64,000 nt of DNA from Pleomorphomonas oryzae DSM 16300. GTDB lineage: Bacteria; Pseudomonadota; Alphaproteobacteria; Rhizobiales; Pleomorphomonadaceae. Below are positions 34,543-43,280 of the stretch, piece after piece. Each line of letters begins with the position of its first letter. Positions within the stretch are counted from its first letter, which is position 1. The notes beneath the pieces are model-generated. The model did no database searches. It saw only the letters and a program-made list of their open reading frames with translations, and was not told the DNA's origin. A program made the translations under genes and the position numbers. The stretch is taken from the NCBI RefSeq assembly GCF_000422965.1, contig NZ_AUHB01000001.1:372001-436000 (forward strand), written 5' to 3'.

Positions 34543-37500
34543 CGCTTTCCTCGCCGCGCAACGCGCTTGCCAGCTTCTTCATTGCCCGGCCGGTATTTGC
34601 CATCGTCCTGGCCATTGCCACGCTACTCGCCGGCGTTATGGGGATCTACTCGCTGTCGATCTCGCAGTATCCGGACATCGCTCCGGTAACTGTGCGCGTC
34701 AATGCGACCTACACTGGCGCCACCGCGCAGGCGGTCGAAAACTCGGTCACCAAGAAGATCGAAAGCGCCATGACCGGGCTCGACGGCCTTCTCTATATGG
34801 AATCGTCGTCGACCACCGGCTCCGCCTCGGTCGAGCTGACTTTTGCCAATGGTACCAATCCGGAGCTGGCCCAGGTCCAAGTGCAGAACAAGCTGTCGCG
34901 CGTCGAGTCACAACTGCCCGACGCCGTGCAGACCGCTGGCGTTCGCGTTAATCGCTCGCCGTCGGGCATCCTGATGATCGGCAACATTATTTCGAAGGAT
35001 GGACGCTACAGCTCCGACGAACTGTCGGACATCATGGACAGCCAGATTCAGGACCGAATTGAACGGCTCGACGGCGTCGGCGCCGTGCAGTCCTTCGGGT
35101 CCGGTTATGCCATGCGCGCCTGGCTCGACCCGGCGGCCATGTTGAAATACCAGTTGGTGCCGAGCGACGTGACGGCCGCCATCAAGGCTCAAAACGCCCA
35201 GGTGGCAGCCGGGTCGATCGGCGCCACCCCAGTGGTCAAGGGGCAGCAGCTCAAGGCCAGCATCATCGCCCAATCACAGATGACGTCGGTCGACGAATTC
35301 AAGCGCATCAGTCTCAAGACGACCGCAGATGGCTCCGTGGTGCGACTGTCCGATGTGGCGCGGGTCGAGATCGGCCTTGAGACCTACGGCCAAACCTCGA
35401 GTTTCAACGGTATGCCGGCTGCGGGGTTCGGTGTGCAGCTCGCCTCCGGCGCCAACGCCATCACTACGGCCAACCTCGTCCATACCGAGCTCGACAGCCT
35501 CAAAGACTCGTTGCCGGAAGGCGTGGAAATTGCCTACTCCTACGAGACAACACCCTTTGTCGAACTCTCCATCGAGAAGGTGGTGGAGACGCTGATCGAG
35601 GCGATCATCCTCGTATTCCTGGTATTGCTTCTGTTCCTGCAGAACATTCGGGCTACGCTCATCCCGATGATCGCGGTTCCGGTGGTGTTGCTCGGCACAT
35701 TCGGCGTACTCGCCGCCCTCGGCTATTCGATCAACATGCTGACCATGTTTGCCATGGTGCTGGCCATTGGCCTGCTCGTCGACGATGCCATCGTCGTCGT
35801 CGAGAACGTCGAGCGCATCATACGCGACGAGAACTTGCCGCCGCGCGAGGCCACGGAAAAGTCGATGGGCGAGATCACCGGTGCGCTGGTCGGCATTGCT
35901 CTGGTACTGACCGCCGTGTTCATTCCCATGGCCTTCTTTTCCGGATCGGTCGGCGTCATCTATCGGCAATTCTCGGTGACGATCGCCAGCGCCATGTTGC
36001 TGTCTGTTCTGGTGGCCATCATCCTGACGCCGGCACTTTGCGCATTGATGCTGAGGCCCAGCCATGAAGGTCCTCTTCATCGCTGGTTCGGCTGGTTCGA
36101 TCGCGGTTTCACACGCCTGACGGGCGGTTATTCCAGCACCGTCGGCAAGCTCGTGGTGAGGCCCGTTCGGATGTTCGTCGTTTTCCTGGTGCTGATCGCC
36201 GGTGCCTATGGCCTTTACAGCAAGCTTCCGACCTCCTTCCTGCCGGAAGAGGACCAGGGCGTTCTGTTAACCATGATCACGCTGCCGGCCGATGCCAACG
36301 CCGCCCGCACCCAGGCCGTGGTCGACAAGGTAAAGAATTACTATCTCACCGAAGAGAAGGACGCCGTCCAGAGCGCGTTCATGACGCTGGGATTCAGCTT
36401 TTCCGGAAGCGGCGAGAATACGGCCATGGGCTTTATTCGCCTCAAGGATTTTGACCAGCGGACCGACAGTCGTCTTTCGGCAAGCGCCGTGGCGGCCCGT
36501 GCCTCGACTTACTTCCGCGCGATCCGCGATGCCGATGTATTCGTGCTGTCGCCGCCGGCCATCCAGGGCCTCGGCCAGACCAGCGGTTTCTCGATGTATC
36601 TTCAAGACAGCGGCAACAAAGGACGTGACGCGCTCACTGCGGCGGCCAACACACTTGCCGACAAGGCCATGGGAAGCCCATCGATCGCCAACATCCGCGG
36701 CAACACCCGTACGCTGGAATCCCAGCTGAAGATCAATGTCGACCGGCATAAGGCAGGGGCGCTCGGCGTAGACGTTTCTAGCATCAACAGCCTGATCAGC
36801 ACCGTCTTCTCCGGCACCGACGTCAATGATTTCATTTATCACGGCAATATCAAGCCGGTCTATGTGCAGGGCGACACACCTTTCCGTATGCAGCCGGGCG
36901 ATATCGATCGCTGGTATGCGAAGAACAATAGCGGCGAGATGGTGCCGTTTTCCTCCTTCACCAGCACCGAGTGGGTGAAAGGCTCACCATCGCTGGCCCG
37001 CTTCAACGGAACGGCGGCCGTAGCGCTCGACGGCACCGCGGCGTCCGGCGTCAGTTCGGGTAACGCCATGACGGCGGCCGAAGGCCTGGTCACCGATCTC
37101 GGTGGCGGCTATTCGGCGGCTTGGACGGGGCTGTCCTATCAGGAACGGCTCGCCGGTTCGCAAGAGATGTTGCTTTATGCGGTGTCGCTGGTGGTGGTTT
37201 TCCTGTGCCTCGCCGCTCTTTACGAAAGCTGGTCGATCCCCTTCTCAGTGCTTCTGGCGGTTCCGGTCGGCGTGTTTGGCGCGCTTGCCTTCGCCAAACT
37301 GTTCGGCCAGGCGAACGACGTCTATTTCAAGGTCGGCCTGCTCACCACGATCGGTCTGACCGCCAAGAACGCGATCCTGATCGTCGAGTTTGCCAAGGAC
37401 CTAATGGCGGGCGGCGCCGGCCCCGTCGAGGCGGTGATCGAGGCGGCGCGTCTGCGTCTCAGGCCGATCGTCATGACCTCGCTCGCCTTTATTTTGGGCG

Positions 37501-37694
37501 TGACACCGCTCGCCCGGGCCACCGGCGCCGGCTCAGCGGCCCAGAACGCCATCGGCATCGGTGTCATGGGCGGCATGATTTCGGCAACGCTGCTGGGCGT
37601 GTTCTTTGTGCCGCTCCTGTTCGTCACCATTCAGCGGATTGCCGGTGGCAAGCCGAAACCTTCGGCGGACGGTGCGCGTTCAGAACAGGTGTGA
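34539..37694 (+). CDS. RND efflux pump inner-membrane transporter (AcrB-like)
   Basis: A 1051-residue HAE1-family pump of normal length. FFIARPVFAIVLAIATLLAG begins the first helix. GLLVDDAIVVVENVERI contains the Asp-Asp pair of the proton relay in TM4, and the porter domains have VQSFGSGYAMRAWLDP. TM11-12 ends with GIGVMGGMISATLLGVFFVP. It probably exports amphiphilic drugs, dyes or plant compounds in exchange for protons. Confidence 0.95.
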   Translation: MTLSSPRNALASFFIARPVFAIVLAIATLLAGVMGIYSLSISQYPDIAPVTVRVNATYTGATAQAVENSVTKKIESAMTGLDGLLYMESSSTTGSASVELTFANGTNPELAQVQVQNKLSRVESQLPDAVQTAGVRVNRSPSGILMIGNIISKDGRYSSDELSDIMDSQIQDRIERLDGVGAVQSFGSGYAMRAWLDPAAMLKYQLVPSDVTAAIKAQNAQVAAGSIGATPVVKGQQLKASIIAQSQMTSVDEFKRISLKTTADGSVVRLSDVARVEIGLETYGQTSSFNGMPAAGFGVQLASGANAITTANLVHTELDSLKDSLPEGVEIAYSYETTPFVELSIEKVVETLIEAIILVFLVLLLFLQNIRATLIPMIAVPVVLLGTFGVLAALGYSINMLTMFAMVLAIGLLVDDAIVVVENVERIIRDENLPPREATEKSMGEITGALVGIALVLTAVFIPMAFFSGSVGVIYRQFSVTIASAMLLSVLVAIILTPALCALMLRPSHEGPLHRWFGWFDRGFTRLTGGYSSTVGKLVVRPVRMFVVFLVLIAGAYGLYSKLPTSFLPEEDQGVLLTMITLPADANAARTQAVVDKVKNYYLTEEKDAVQSAFMTLGFSFSGSGENTAMGFIRLKDFDQRTDSRLSASAVAARASTYFRAIRDADVFVLSPPAIQGLGQTSGFSMYLQDSGNKGRDALTAAANTLADKAMGSPSIANIRGNTRTLESQLKINVDRHKAGALGVDVSSINSLISTVFSGTDVNDFIYHGNIKPVYVQGDTPFRMQPGDIDRWYAKNNSGEMVPFSSFTSTEWVKGSPSLARFNGTAAVALDGTAASGVSSGNAMTAAEGLVTDLGGGYSAAWTGLSYQERLAGSQEMLLYAVSLVVVFLCLAALYESWSIPFSVLLAVPVGVFGALAFAKLFGQANDVYFKVGLLTTIGLTAKNAILIVEFAKDLMAGGAGPVEAVIEAARLRLRPIVMTSLAFILGVTPLARATGAGSAAQNAIGIGVMGGMISATLLGVFFVPLLFVTIQRIAGGKPKPSADGARSEQV

Positions 37695-37771
37695 AGAGTG
37701 CCTTGCTCCTGGACGACGGCGGGGCAACAATCTCGTCTCGTCGTCCGTGATCCTCGTTGAAGGAGCAAACG

Positions 37772-38257
37772 ATGGGCTATCGCTTCACCGGAGGCTGCCA
37801 ATGCGGTGCTGTTCGCTACGCCCTCGACCAGCCGCCGCAGAATGTCCATGTCTGCCATTGCCGCATGTGCCAGAAGGCGGTCGGCGGACCGTTCGCGGTA
37901 ATCTGTCCGATCCCCAAATCGGCCTTTCATCTCACCCGAGGCACCCTCAGCTACTTCATGAGCTCAGATGTCGGCCGACGCGGGTTCTGCAGCGCCTGCG
38001 GCACGCCGATCAGCTTCGACTATCCTGAAGATGGTGAGTTTGGCGTGCTGGTCGGCACCCTCGACGAGCCCGATCGAGCTCCGCCGCAAAACCAGTATGG
38101 CAACGAGAGTCGTGTCTCCTGGTATGCCGACCTGACGAAAGTGCCGGGCGATCGCCCGACCTACGCGGACAATCCGGATATGCTGCATCGGATCAGCAGC
38201 ACCAATCACCAGCACCCGGACCACGATACAGATGTCTGGCCGCCACACCGGGTATGA
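37772..38257 (+). CDS. GFA-family (glutathione-dependent formaldehyde-activating enzyme-like) protein
   Basis: A 161-residue zinc protein. Cysteines are arranged as GGCQCGAVRYAL, HVCHCRMCQKAVGGPF and GFCSACGTPISF, the two zinc sites of the GFA/CENP-V fold. GGAG precedes the ATG at 37772 by eight bases. It stands alone after the efflux pump. Most family members have no proven formaldehyde role, so the function is open. Confidence 0.9.
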   Translation: MGYRFTGGCQCGAVRYALDQPPQNVHVCHCRMCQKAVGGPFAVICPIPKSAFHLTRGTLSYFMSSDVGRRGFCSACGTPISFDYPEDGEFGVLVGTLDEPDRAPPQNQYGNESRVSWYADLTKVPGDRPTYADNPDMLHRISSTNHQHPDHDTDVWPPHRV

Positions 38258-38489
38258 CTCGGAGGTCAAAGCGCCAGTTTGGAGCCCATTTCTTCAACGC
38301 CGCCTCAGGGAGCAACGGCGCTAGAAAATTCATCCTCCTGGAGCTCGGTTATGGGGAGAACTTTTCATAGGCGCACTGCGCAACGGCTGTGCACGTCGTC
38401 GCCCCGATAATCGGCATCTGCCATATTTTGACGCGAAGACGACGCCGTCGTTCTGAGTCCGACCGCCGATACCGCACAGGAATTTTGAG

Positions 38490-39329
38490 ATGACAAAGCC
38501 CCTCCTCGCCACCTCCCTTAGCCGCCGCGCCGGCCTTGCCGCGCTTGCCGGTGCCGCCGCGCTGGCGTCCGTCGCCATCTTCGGCGCAACCGCGACATAC
38601 GCTGCCGACAAGACATCGCTCAAGGTCGGCATCATGTCGGGTGAGGACGAGGACGTCTGGCGGGCTGCCGCGGCCGAGGCCGAGAAGGCCGGCCTCAAGC
38701 TCGAGCTCATTACCTTCAACGACTACACCCAGCCGAACGAAGCGCTGGAGCGCGGCGAGATCGACGCCAACGCCTTCCAGCACAAGCCCTATCTCGACAA
38801 CCAGATCAAGCAGAACGGCTATCACATCGTCGTCGCCGGCTACACTGGCCTGTGGCCGATCGGCCTCTACTCCAAAACCCACACCAAGGTGGCCGACCTG
38901 AAGGACGGCGCCAGCATCGGCGTGCCGAATGATCCCTCCAACGAAGGACGCGCCCTCAAGGTGCTGGAGCAGCAGGGCCTGATCAAGCTGAAGGACGGAA
39001 CGGGCATCCTCGCCACCGTCGCCGACATCGCCGAGAATCCGAAGAACCTGGAGATCAAGGAACTCGATGCCGGCGTGGTTGGTCGGGCCATCGATGACCT
39101 CGATGGCGCGGTGGTCAATACCGACTGGGCTTTGAAGGCTGGCCTGACGCCGGAGAACCGCATCGCCCAGGAAGCGATCGCCGACAATCCCTACCGCAAC
39201 TTCATCGCCGTGCGTGAAGCCGACGCCAAGGAGCCGTGGGTGACCAAGCTGGTTGCCGCCTACCAGAATCCGACGGTCAAGGCCGTCTTTGACAAGGTCT
39301 ATAAGGGCACTGGCGTCGCCGCCTATTGA
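38490..39329 (+). CDS. metQ: Methionine ABC transporter substrate-binding protein (MetQ/NlpA)
   Basis: A 279-residue periplasmic protein. The signal peptide has the hydrophobic LAALAGAAALASVAIFGATA and an ATYAADK cleavage region without a lipobox. NlpA/MetQ features are GEDEDVWRAAAAEAEKAGL, NEALERGEIDANAFQHKPYL and GVPNDPSNEGRALKVLEQQG. It is followed by metN and metI, the complete MetNIQ importer. Confidence 0.92.
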   Translation: MTKPLLATSLSRRAGLAALAGAAALASVAIFGATATYAADKTSLKVGIMSGEDEDVWRAAAAEAEKAGLKLELITFNDYTQPNEALERGEIDANAFQHKPYLDNQIKQNGYHIVVAGYTGLWPIGLYSKTHTKVADLKDGASIGVPNDPSNEGRALKVLEQQGLIKLKDGTGILATVADIAENPKNLEIKELDAGVVGRAIDDLDGAVVNTDWALKAGLTPENRIAQEAIADNPYRNFIAVREADAKEPWVTKLVAAYQNPTVKAVFDKVYKGTGVAAY

Positions 39330-39360
39330 CCGACGGCATAGAAAGCCGTTGTAGAAGCGG

Positions 39361-39380
39361 TCCGGCGGCCCTCCGCCGGA
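39361..39380 (+). terminator. Hairpin between metQ and metN
   Basis: TCCGGCGG and CCGCCGGA form a perfect 8-bp stem with a four-base loop. It lies 31 bp after the binding-protein gene without a U-run, so it is more likely a message stabiliser or attenuator than a full terminator. Confidence 0.5.
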
Positions 39381-39425
39381 TCGCGTTCATCGGGGGAGCC
39401 CGAACGTGGTACCTCCGGACGAGAC

Positions 39426-40529
39426 ATGACTGGAAGAAACGTGACCTCGCAGCCGTCCGCCACAGCCTTCGCGGCCGTGGATCCTGTAACCGGTGTCTCA
39501 GAGACGCCGGTTGTTGTGCTTTCCGGCGTCAACCGCAGCTTCGGCCCGACGCGCGCGCTCGATGACCTGTCGCTCACTGTGCGGCGCGGCGAGATCCTCG
39601 GCATCATCGGCCGGTCCGGCGCCGGCAAGTCGACGCTGATCCGCTGCCTCAATGGCCTTGAACGGCCCGACAGCGGTCGCATCGAGATCGAAGGGCGCAA
39701 TATCGTCGGCCTGTCAGAGGGCGAGTTGCAGCCGATCCGCCGCAAGATCGGCATGATCTTCCAGCACTTCAACCTGATGTCCGCCAAGACCGTGCTGGAC
39801 AACGTCGCCCTTCCGCTGAAGATTGCCGGTTGGGCCAAGGCCGAGCGACGGGCGCGGGCGCTGGAACTCCTGGACCTCGTCGGCCTTTCCGACAAGGCCG
39901 GCTCCTATCCGGCGGCGCTGTCCGGTGGCCAGAAGCAGCGCGTCGGCATTGCCCGCGCACTCTCCGCCCGCCCCGCCCTTCTGCTCTCCGACGAGGCGAC
40001 CTCCGCCCTCGATCCCGAGACCACGCGGTCCATTCTGACGCTTCTCAAAGACATCAACCGCAAGCTCGGCGTCACCGTCGTGCTGATCACCCATGAGATG
40101 GAAGTGGTGCGGACCATCGGCGACCGTGTCGCCGTGCTGGAGGCCGGCCGCATCGTCGAGCAAGGCGAAGTCTGGCATGTCTTCTCCGATCCCAAGACGG
40201 AGCTGACGCAAAGCCTGCTCTCCGGCGTTCGGCCGCAGCTGCCCGTTCATATCGCCTCGCGTCTGTCCCCCGGTGGCAGCGAAACGGTACTCGGCGTCGA
40301 TCTCACCGATCCCGGCCTGGGCAATGGCCTGTTCGCCGAAATCCTCGCACACCTGCCGTCGGCTCACTTTCTGCACGGCGGCATCGACCACATTCACGAT
40401 CAGCCGGTCGCCCGCTTCTTCCTGACCGTGCCGCGCGAGCCGGCCAGCCTCGTCGACGAGGCCATCGCCTATCTCCGGTCCATCAACGCCCGCGTCGAGG
40501 TGCTCGGTCATGTCTCCCGTCCTGTTTAA
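39426..40529 (+). CDS. metN: Methionine ABC transporter ATPase with NIL domain
   Basis: A 367-residue ATPase. Walker A is GRSGAGKST, the signature LSGGQKQRVGIARAL, Walker B LLLSDEATSALD and the H-loop THEMEVVRTIGDRVAV. The C-terminal NIL (ACT-like) domain, about residues 285-360, senses methionine in MetN and has LTDPGLGNGLFAEILAHLPS. An unusual N-terminal extension of about 30 residues precedes the ABC fold, so a later start is possible. Confidence 0.93.
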   Translation: MTGRNVTSQPSATAFAAVDPVTGVSETPVVVLSGVNRSFGPTRALDDLSLTVRRGEILGIIGRSGAGKSTLIRCLNGLERPDSGRIEIEGRNIVGLSEGELQPIRRKIGMIFQHFNLMSAKTVLDNVALPLKIAGWAKAERRARALELLDLVGLSDKAGSYPAALSGGQKQRVGIARALSARPALLLSDEATSALDPETTRSILTLLKDINRKLGVTVVLITHEMEVVRTIGDRVAVLEAGRIVEQGEVWHVFSDPKTELTQSLLSGVRPQLPVHIASRLSPGGSETVLGVDLTDPGLGNGLFAEILAHLPSAHFLHGGIDHIHDQPVARFFLTVPREPASLVDEAIAYLRSINARVEVLGHVSRPV

Positions 40530-41166
40530 CCTGCTGCTCCAGTCGATCTGGGAGACGGTGATCATGACGCTGGCTTCCGGCGTCATCTCCTTTGTTGCCG
40601 GCCTGCCGTTGGCGCTCGTTCTGGTCGCTACCGATCGCGGCGGCATTGCCGAGAATCTGGTCGTCAATCGGGCGCTGGGCTGGGTGATCAACGGCTTCCG
40701 TTCGGTGCCCTTCATCATTTTGCTGGTGGCTCTTATTCCGCTGACTCGGCTTCTTGTCGGTACTTCGCTTGGCACCGCGGCGGCCATCGTGCCGCTGGCC
40801 ATCGCCGCGGCGCCCTACTATGCCCGCGTCGCCGAGGTGTCATTGCGCGAGGTCGATCCAGGCCTGATCGAGGCGGCGCGCGCCATGGGCGGCAATCGTT
40901 GGACCATCGTTCGCGAGGTACTGGTACCGGAAGCCCTGCCGGGCATCGTCGCCGGCTTCACCGTGACGCTGGTGACGCTGGTTGGCGCTTCCGCCATGGC
41001 CGGCGCCATCGGTGCCGGCGGCCTCGGCGATCTCGCCATCCGCTACGGCTACCAGCGCTTCGAGACCGGCGTGATGATCGCCGTCGTCGCCGTACTGATC
41101 GTGCTGGTGTCAGGCCTTCAGTGGTTCGGAGACCGTTTGGTCGCCCGCCTGGATCATCGCGGCTGA
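40510..41166 (+). CDS. metI: Methionine ABC transporter permease
   Basis: A 218-residue permease with five hydrophobic segments, starting LLLQSIWETVIMTLASGVIS. VNRALGWVINGFRSVPFIIL and the EAA loop GLIEAARAMGGNRWTIVREV are characteristic. It overlaps metN by 20 bp, with GAGG eight bases before its ATG. Confidence 0.93.
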   Translation: MSPVLFNLLLQSIWETVIMTLASGVISFVAGLPLALVLVATDRGGIAENLVVNRALGWVINGFRSVPFIILLVALIPLTRLLVGTSLGTAAAIVPLAIAAAPYYARVAEVSLREVDPGLIEAARAMGGNRWTIVREVLVPEALPGIVAGFTVTLVTLVGASAMAGAIGAGGLGDLAIRYGYQRFETGVMIAVVAVLIVLVSGLQWFGDRLVARLDHRG

Positions 41167-41206
41167 AGCGTCGGCTCAGCTACCCAGACATTGTTGAGCA
41201 GATCCA

Positions 41207-41224
41207 ACCGCCCTCACGGGCGGT
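41207..41224 (+). terminator. Possible terminator after metI
   Basis: ACCGCCC and GGGCGGT form a 7-bp stem with a four-base loop 40 bp after metI. The downstream tract is only mildly T-rich. Confidence 0.45.
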
Positions 41225-41520
41225 CGCTGTCATTTGGAATATTCATGCCATCCGACGGCATTCAGCACTACCTGGATGACAGAGATTGAGACCACACCTC
41301 TCGAGACGAGTAGATTGCCAACCGAAACTTATGAAACGCCTATTTCATACGTTAGTATGACCAGCATCATATGCGCCCGGCCTCATACATTACACCTTCC
41401 CGCCATTAGGCGCCGATAATCAGTGAGTTAAAGAAATTAAGCCGCGTTGTGTACGGCCTTTGAACCGAAGCAGCGGGTTTTCGCGCACCCGAAAAGGGCT
41501 TGACGGCACAGGTCGGCCGT

Positions 41521-41534
41521 GGAACTAATCTTCC
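41521..41534. promoter_or_regulatory. IolR-type operator upstream of the ABC importer
   Basis: GGAACTAATCTTCC is a perfect GGAA-N6-TTCC, the element described for the RpiR-family IolR of Sinorhizobium meliloti. It begins 15 bp after a -35-like TTGACG, so binding would cover the -10 region. Confidence 0.7.
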
Positions 41535-41703
41535 ATTCTAAGCGGTAAAACAGTCGCTTCATTCTTGATCGATTGAAGCAAGGGAGGAGGCTGGTCTGCG
41601 GGGAGCCGACCAGCTGGAGGTGGGAGAAGACGGTCGGGCAGCGACGCCGGTTTACTGGCGCGCGGCGGCTTTTTTGCTCAGCACCGCAATCGAGGAATCG
41701 GAA

Positions 41704-43215
41704 ATGGTCGCCGATGGAATCCTGCTAAGAGTCAAGGGCCTAACCAAGAAGTTTCCCGGTGTCGTCGCGCTGGACGGAGTGGATATCGAGGCGCGAGCCG
41801 GTGAGATTCATGGCATTTGCGGCGAGAACGGCGCTGGCAAGTCGACCCTGATCAAGATGCTCACCGGCGCTCACACGCCAGACAGCGGAACGATCGAGTT
41901 CGACGGCGTGACCTACACGTCACTCGATCCGCGTCGGGCGATGGGCATTGGCATCGGCTGCATCTATCAGGAACTGAACCTCATCCCGCACCTCAGCGTG
42001 GCCGAGAATATCTTCTTGGGACGCGAGATGTATCTTGCGCCGGCGCTCAATGTTCTCGACCGGGCGCAGATGAACGCCAAGGCGGCCGAATTGCTGGCCG
42101 ACCTCGGGCTCGCCGTATCGCCTACCGCCAGGCTCGGCACGCTCGGCGTTGGCCATCAGCAGATGGTCGAGATTTGCCGCGCCGTCTGGTCGAACGCCAA
42201 GCTGATCATCATGGACGAGCCGACGTCCAGCCTCAGCGAGAAGGAAGCCCATGACCTGTTCCGTGTCATGGCTCAGATGAAGGCGCGCGGCGTCGCCATC
42301 CTCTTCATTTCGCACCGTCTCGATGAGGTGCGCGACAATTGCGACACCGTGACGGTGATGCGCGACGGCCGCACCATCGAATCCTTCGCCATGAAGGAGC
42401 GTTCGGTCGCCGACATCATCCAGCTCATGGTCGGCCGCAGCATTCAGAACAAATACCCCAAGGAACCGGCACCGCAGGGTGACGTCGTCCTGTCGGTCAA
42501 GAACCTCAATCGGAAGGGCGTGCTGCACGACATCTCCTTCGATCTGAAGGCGGGAGAGGTGCTGGGCTTTGCCGGTCTGGTCGGCGCTGGACGCACCGAA
42601 ACGGCGCGCGCCATCACCGGTGCCGATCCCTATGACTCCGGCAATATCGAGGTATTCGGCAAGCCGGTCAGGATCCGCCAGCCGCTCGACTCCATCAACG
42701 CCGGCATCGCCTTCCTGACGGAGAACCGCAAGGAACAGGGCCTGATCCTGATCCAGAGCGTCGCCTTCAACGCCACCATCGTCAAGATGCACAAGTACGG
42801 CAAGGCCGGTTGGCTGAGCCTGAAACGCTTGAGAGACACGGCTAGGAAGATCTGCGCGGAAATGCGGCTCAAGACGTCGGGCATGGACATGCTGGTCGGC
42901 AAGCTGTCCGGCGGCAACCAGCAGAAGGTGGTCATCGCCAAGTGGCTGCTCTCCAACGCCAAGATCTTCATCTTCGATGAGCCGACCCGCGGCATCGACG
43001 TGGGCGCCAAGGTGGAAGTCTACAAGCTCATCAACCAACTGGCCGCCAACGGGGCCGGTGTCATCATCATCTGCTCGGAAATGGAAGAGGTGATGGGCAT
43101 GGCCGATCGCATCCTCGTCATGCATGAGGGCGAGATCACCGGCGAGATGACCCAGGCGGACGCGACCCAGGAAAAGATCATGTACGCCGCATCCGGCTTC
43201 AAGCAGGCGTCCTGA
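41704..43215 (+). CDS. iatA: ABC importer ATPase with two ABC domains, probably myo-inositol
   Basis: A 503-residue RbsA-type ATPase. Domain 1: Walker A GENGAGKST and Walker B LIIMDEPTSSLS. Domain 2: degenerate GLVGAGRTE, signature LSGGNQQKVVIAKWLL and IFIFDEPTRGIDVGAKVEVY. ATG at 41704 has GAGG eight bases upstream; the open frame from 41620 adds 28 residues overlapping a terminator-like hairpin. A perfect IolR-type box upstream and the adjacent iol genes suggest inositol as substrate, as for the Caulobacter IatA-IatP-IbpA importer. The sugar specificity is inference. Confidence 0.85.
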   Translation: MVADGILLRVKGLTKKFPGVVALDGVDIEARAGEIHGICGENGAGKSTLIKMLTGAHTPDSGTIEFDGVTYTSLDPRRAMGIGIGCIYQELNLIPHLSVAENIFLGREMYLAPALNVLDRAQMNAKAAELLADLGLAVSPTARLGTLGVGHQQMVEICRAVWSNAKLIIMDEPTSSLSEKEAHDLFRVMAQMKARGVAILFISHRLDEVRDNCDTVTVMRDGRTIESFAMKERSVADIIQLMVGRSIQNKYPKEPAPQGDVVLSVKNLNRKGVLHDISFDLKAGEVLGFAGLVGAGRTETARAITGADPYDSGNIEVFGKPVRIRQPLDSINAGIAFLTENRKEQGLILIQSVAFNATIVKMHKYGKAGWLSLKRLRDTARKICAEMRLKTSGMDMLVGKLSGGNQQKVVIAKWLLSNAKIFIFDEPTRGIDVGAKVEVYKLINQLAANGAGVIIICSEMEEVMGMADRILVMHEGEITGEMTQADATQEKIMYAASGFKQAS

Positions 43216-43280
43216 TCCGAGGCGCCCGATCCGTTTCCCGGCCAGAGCGCCGGACTGCATTCCGTGGAAGGAATTTTCCG

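Larger units (their letters stand above)
41167..41703. promoter_or_regulatory. Control region of the inositol ABC importer
   Basis: A 537-bp gene-free region. After the metI hairpin come nested palindromes: ATGAAA-N6-TTTCAT (41331-41348) and TCATAC-N4-GTATGA (41345-41360). A sigma-70-like -35 TTGACG at 41500-41505 lies just before an IolR-type box at 41521-41534. The leader 41590-41676 can fold GCTGGTC/GACCAGC (41590-41614) and has a CGCCG/CGGCG hairpin ending in T6 at 41670-41675, upstream of the start codon. Confidence 0.55.

Noticed and set aside
38258-38489. Possible SAM-type riboswitch before metQ
   Set aside because: I could not find the SAM-II core pattern or a convincing pseudoknot; only ordinary sequence is seen.
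41620-41703. N-terminal extension of the importer ATPase from GTG 41620
   Set aside because: The extra 28 residues do not resemble the family and the ATG at 41704 has the better ribosome site.
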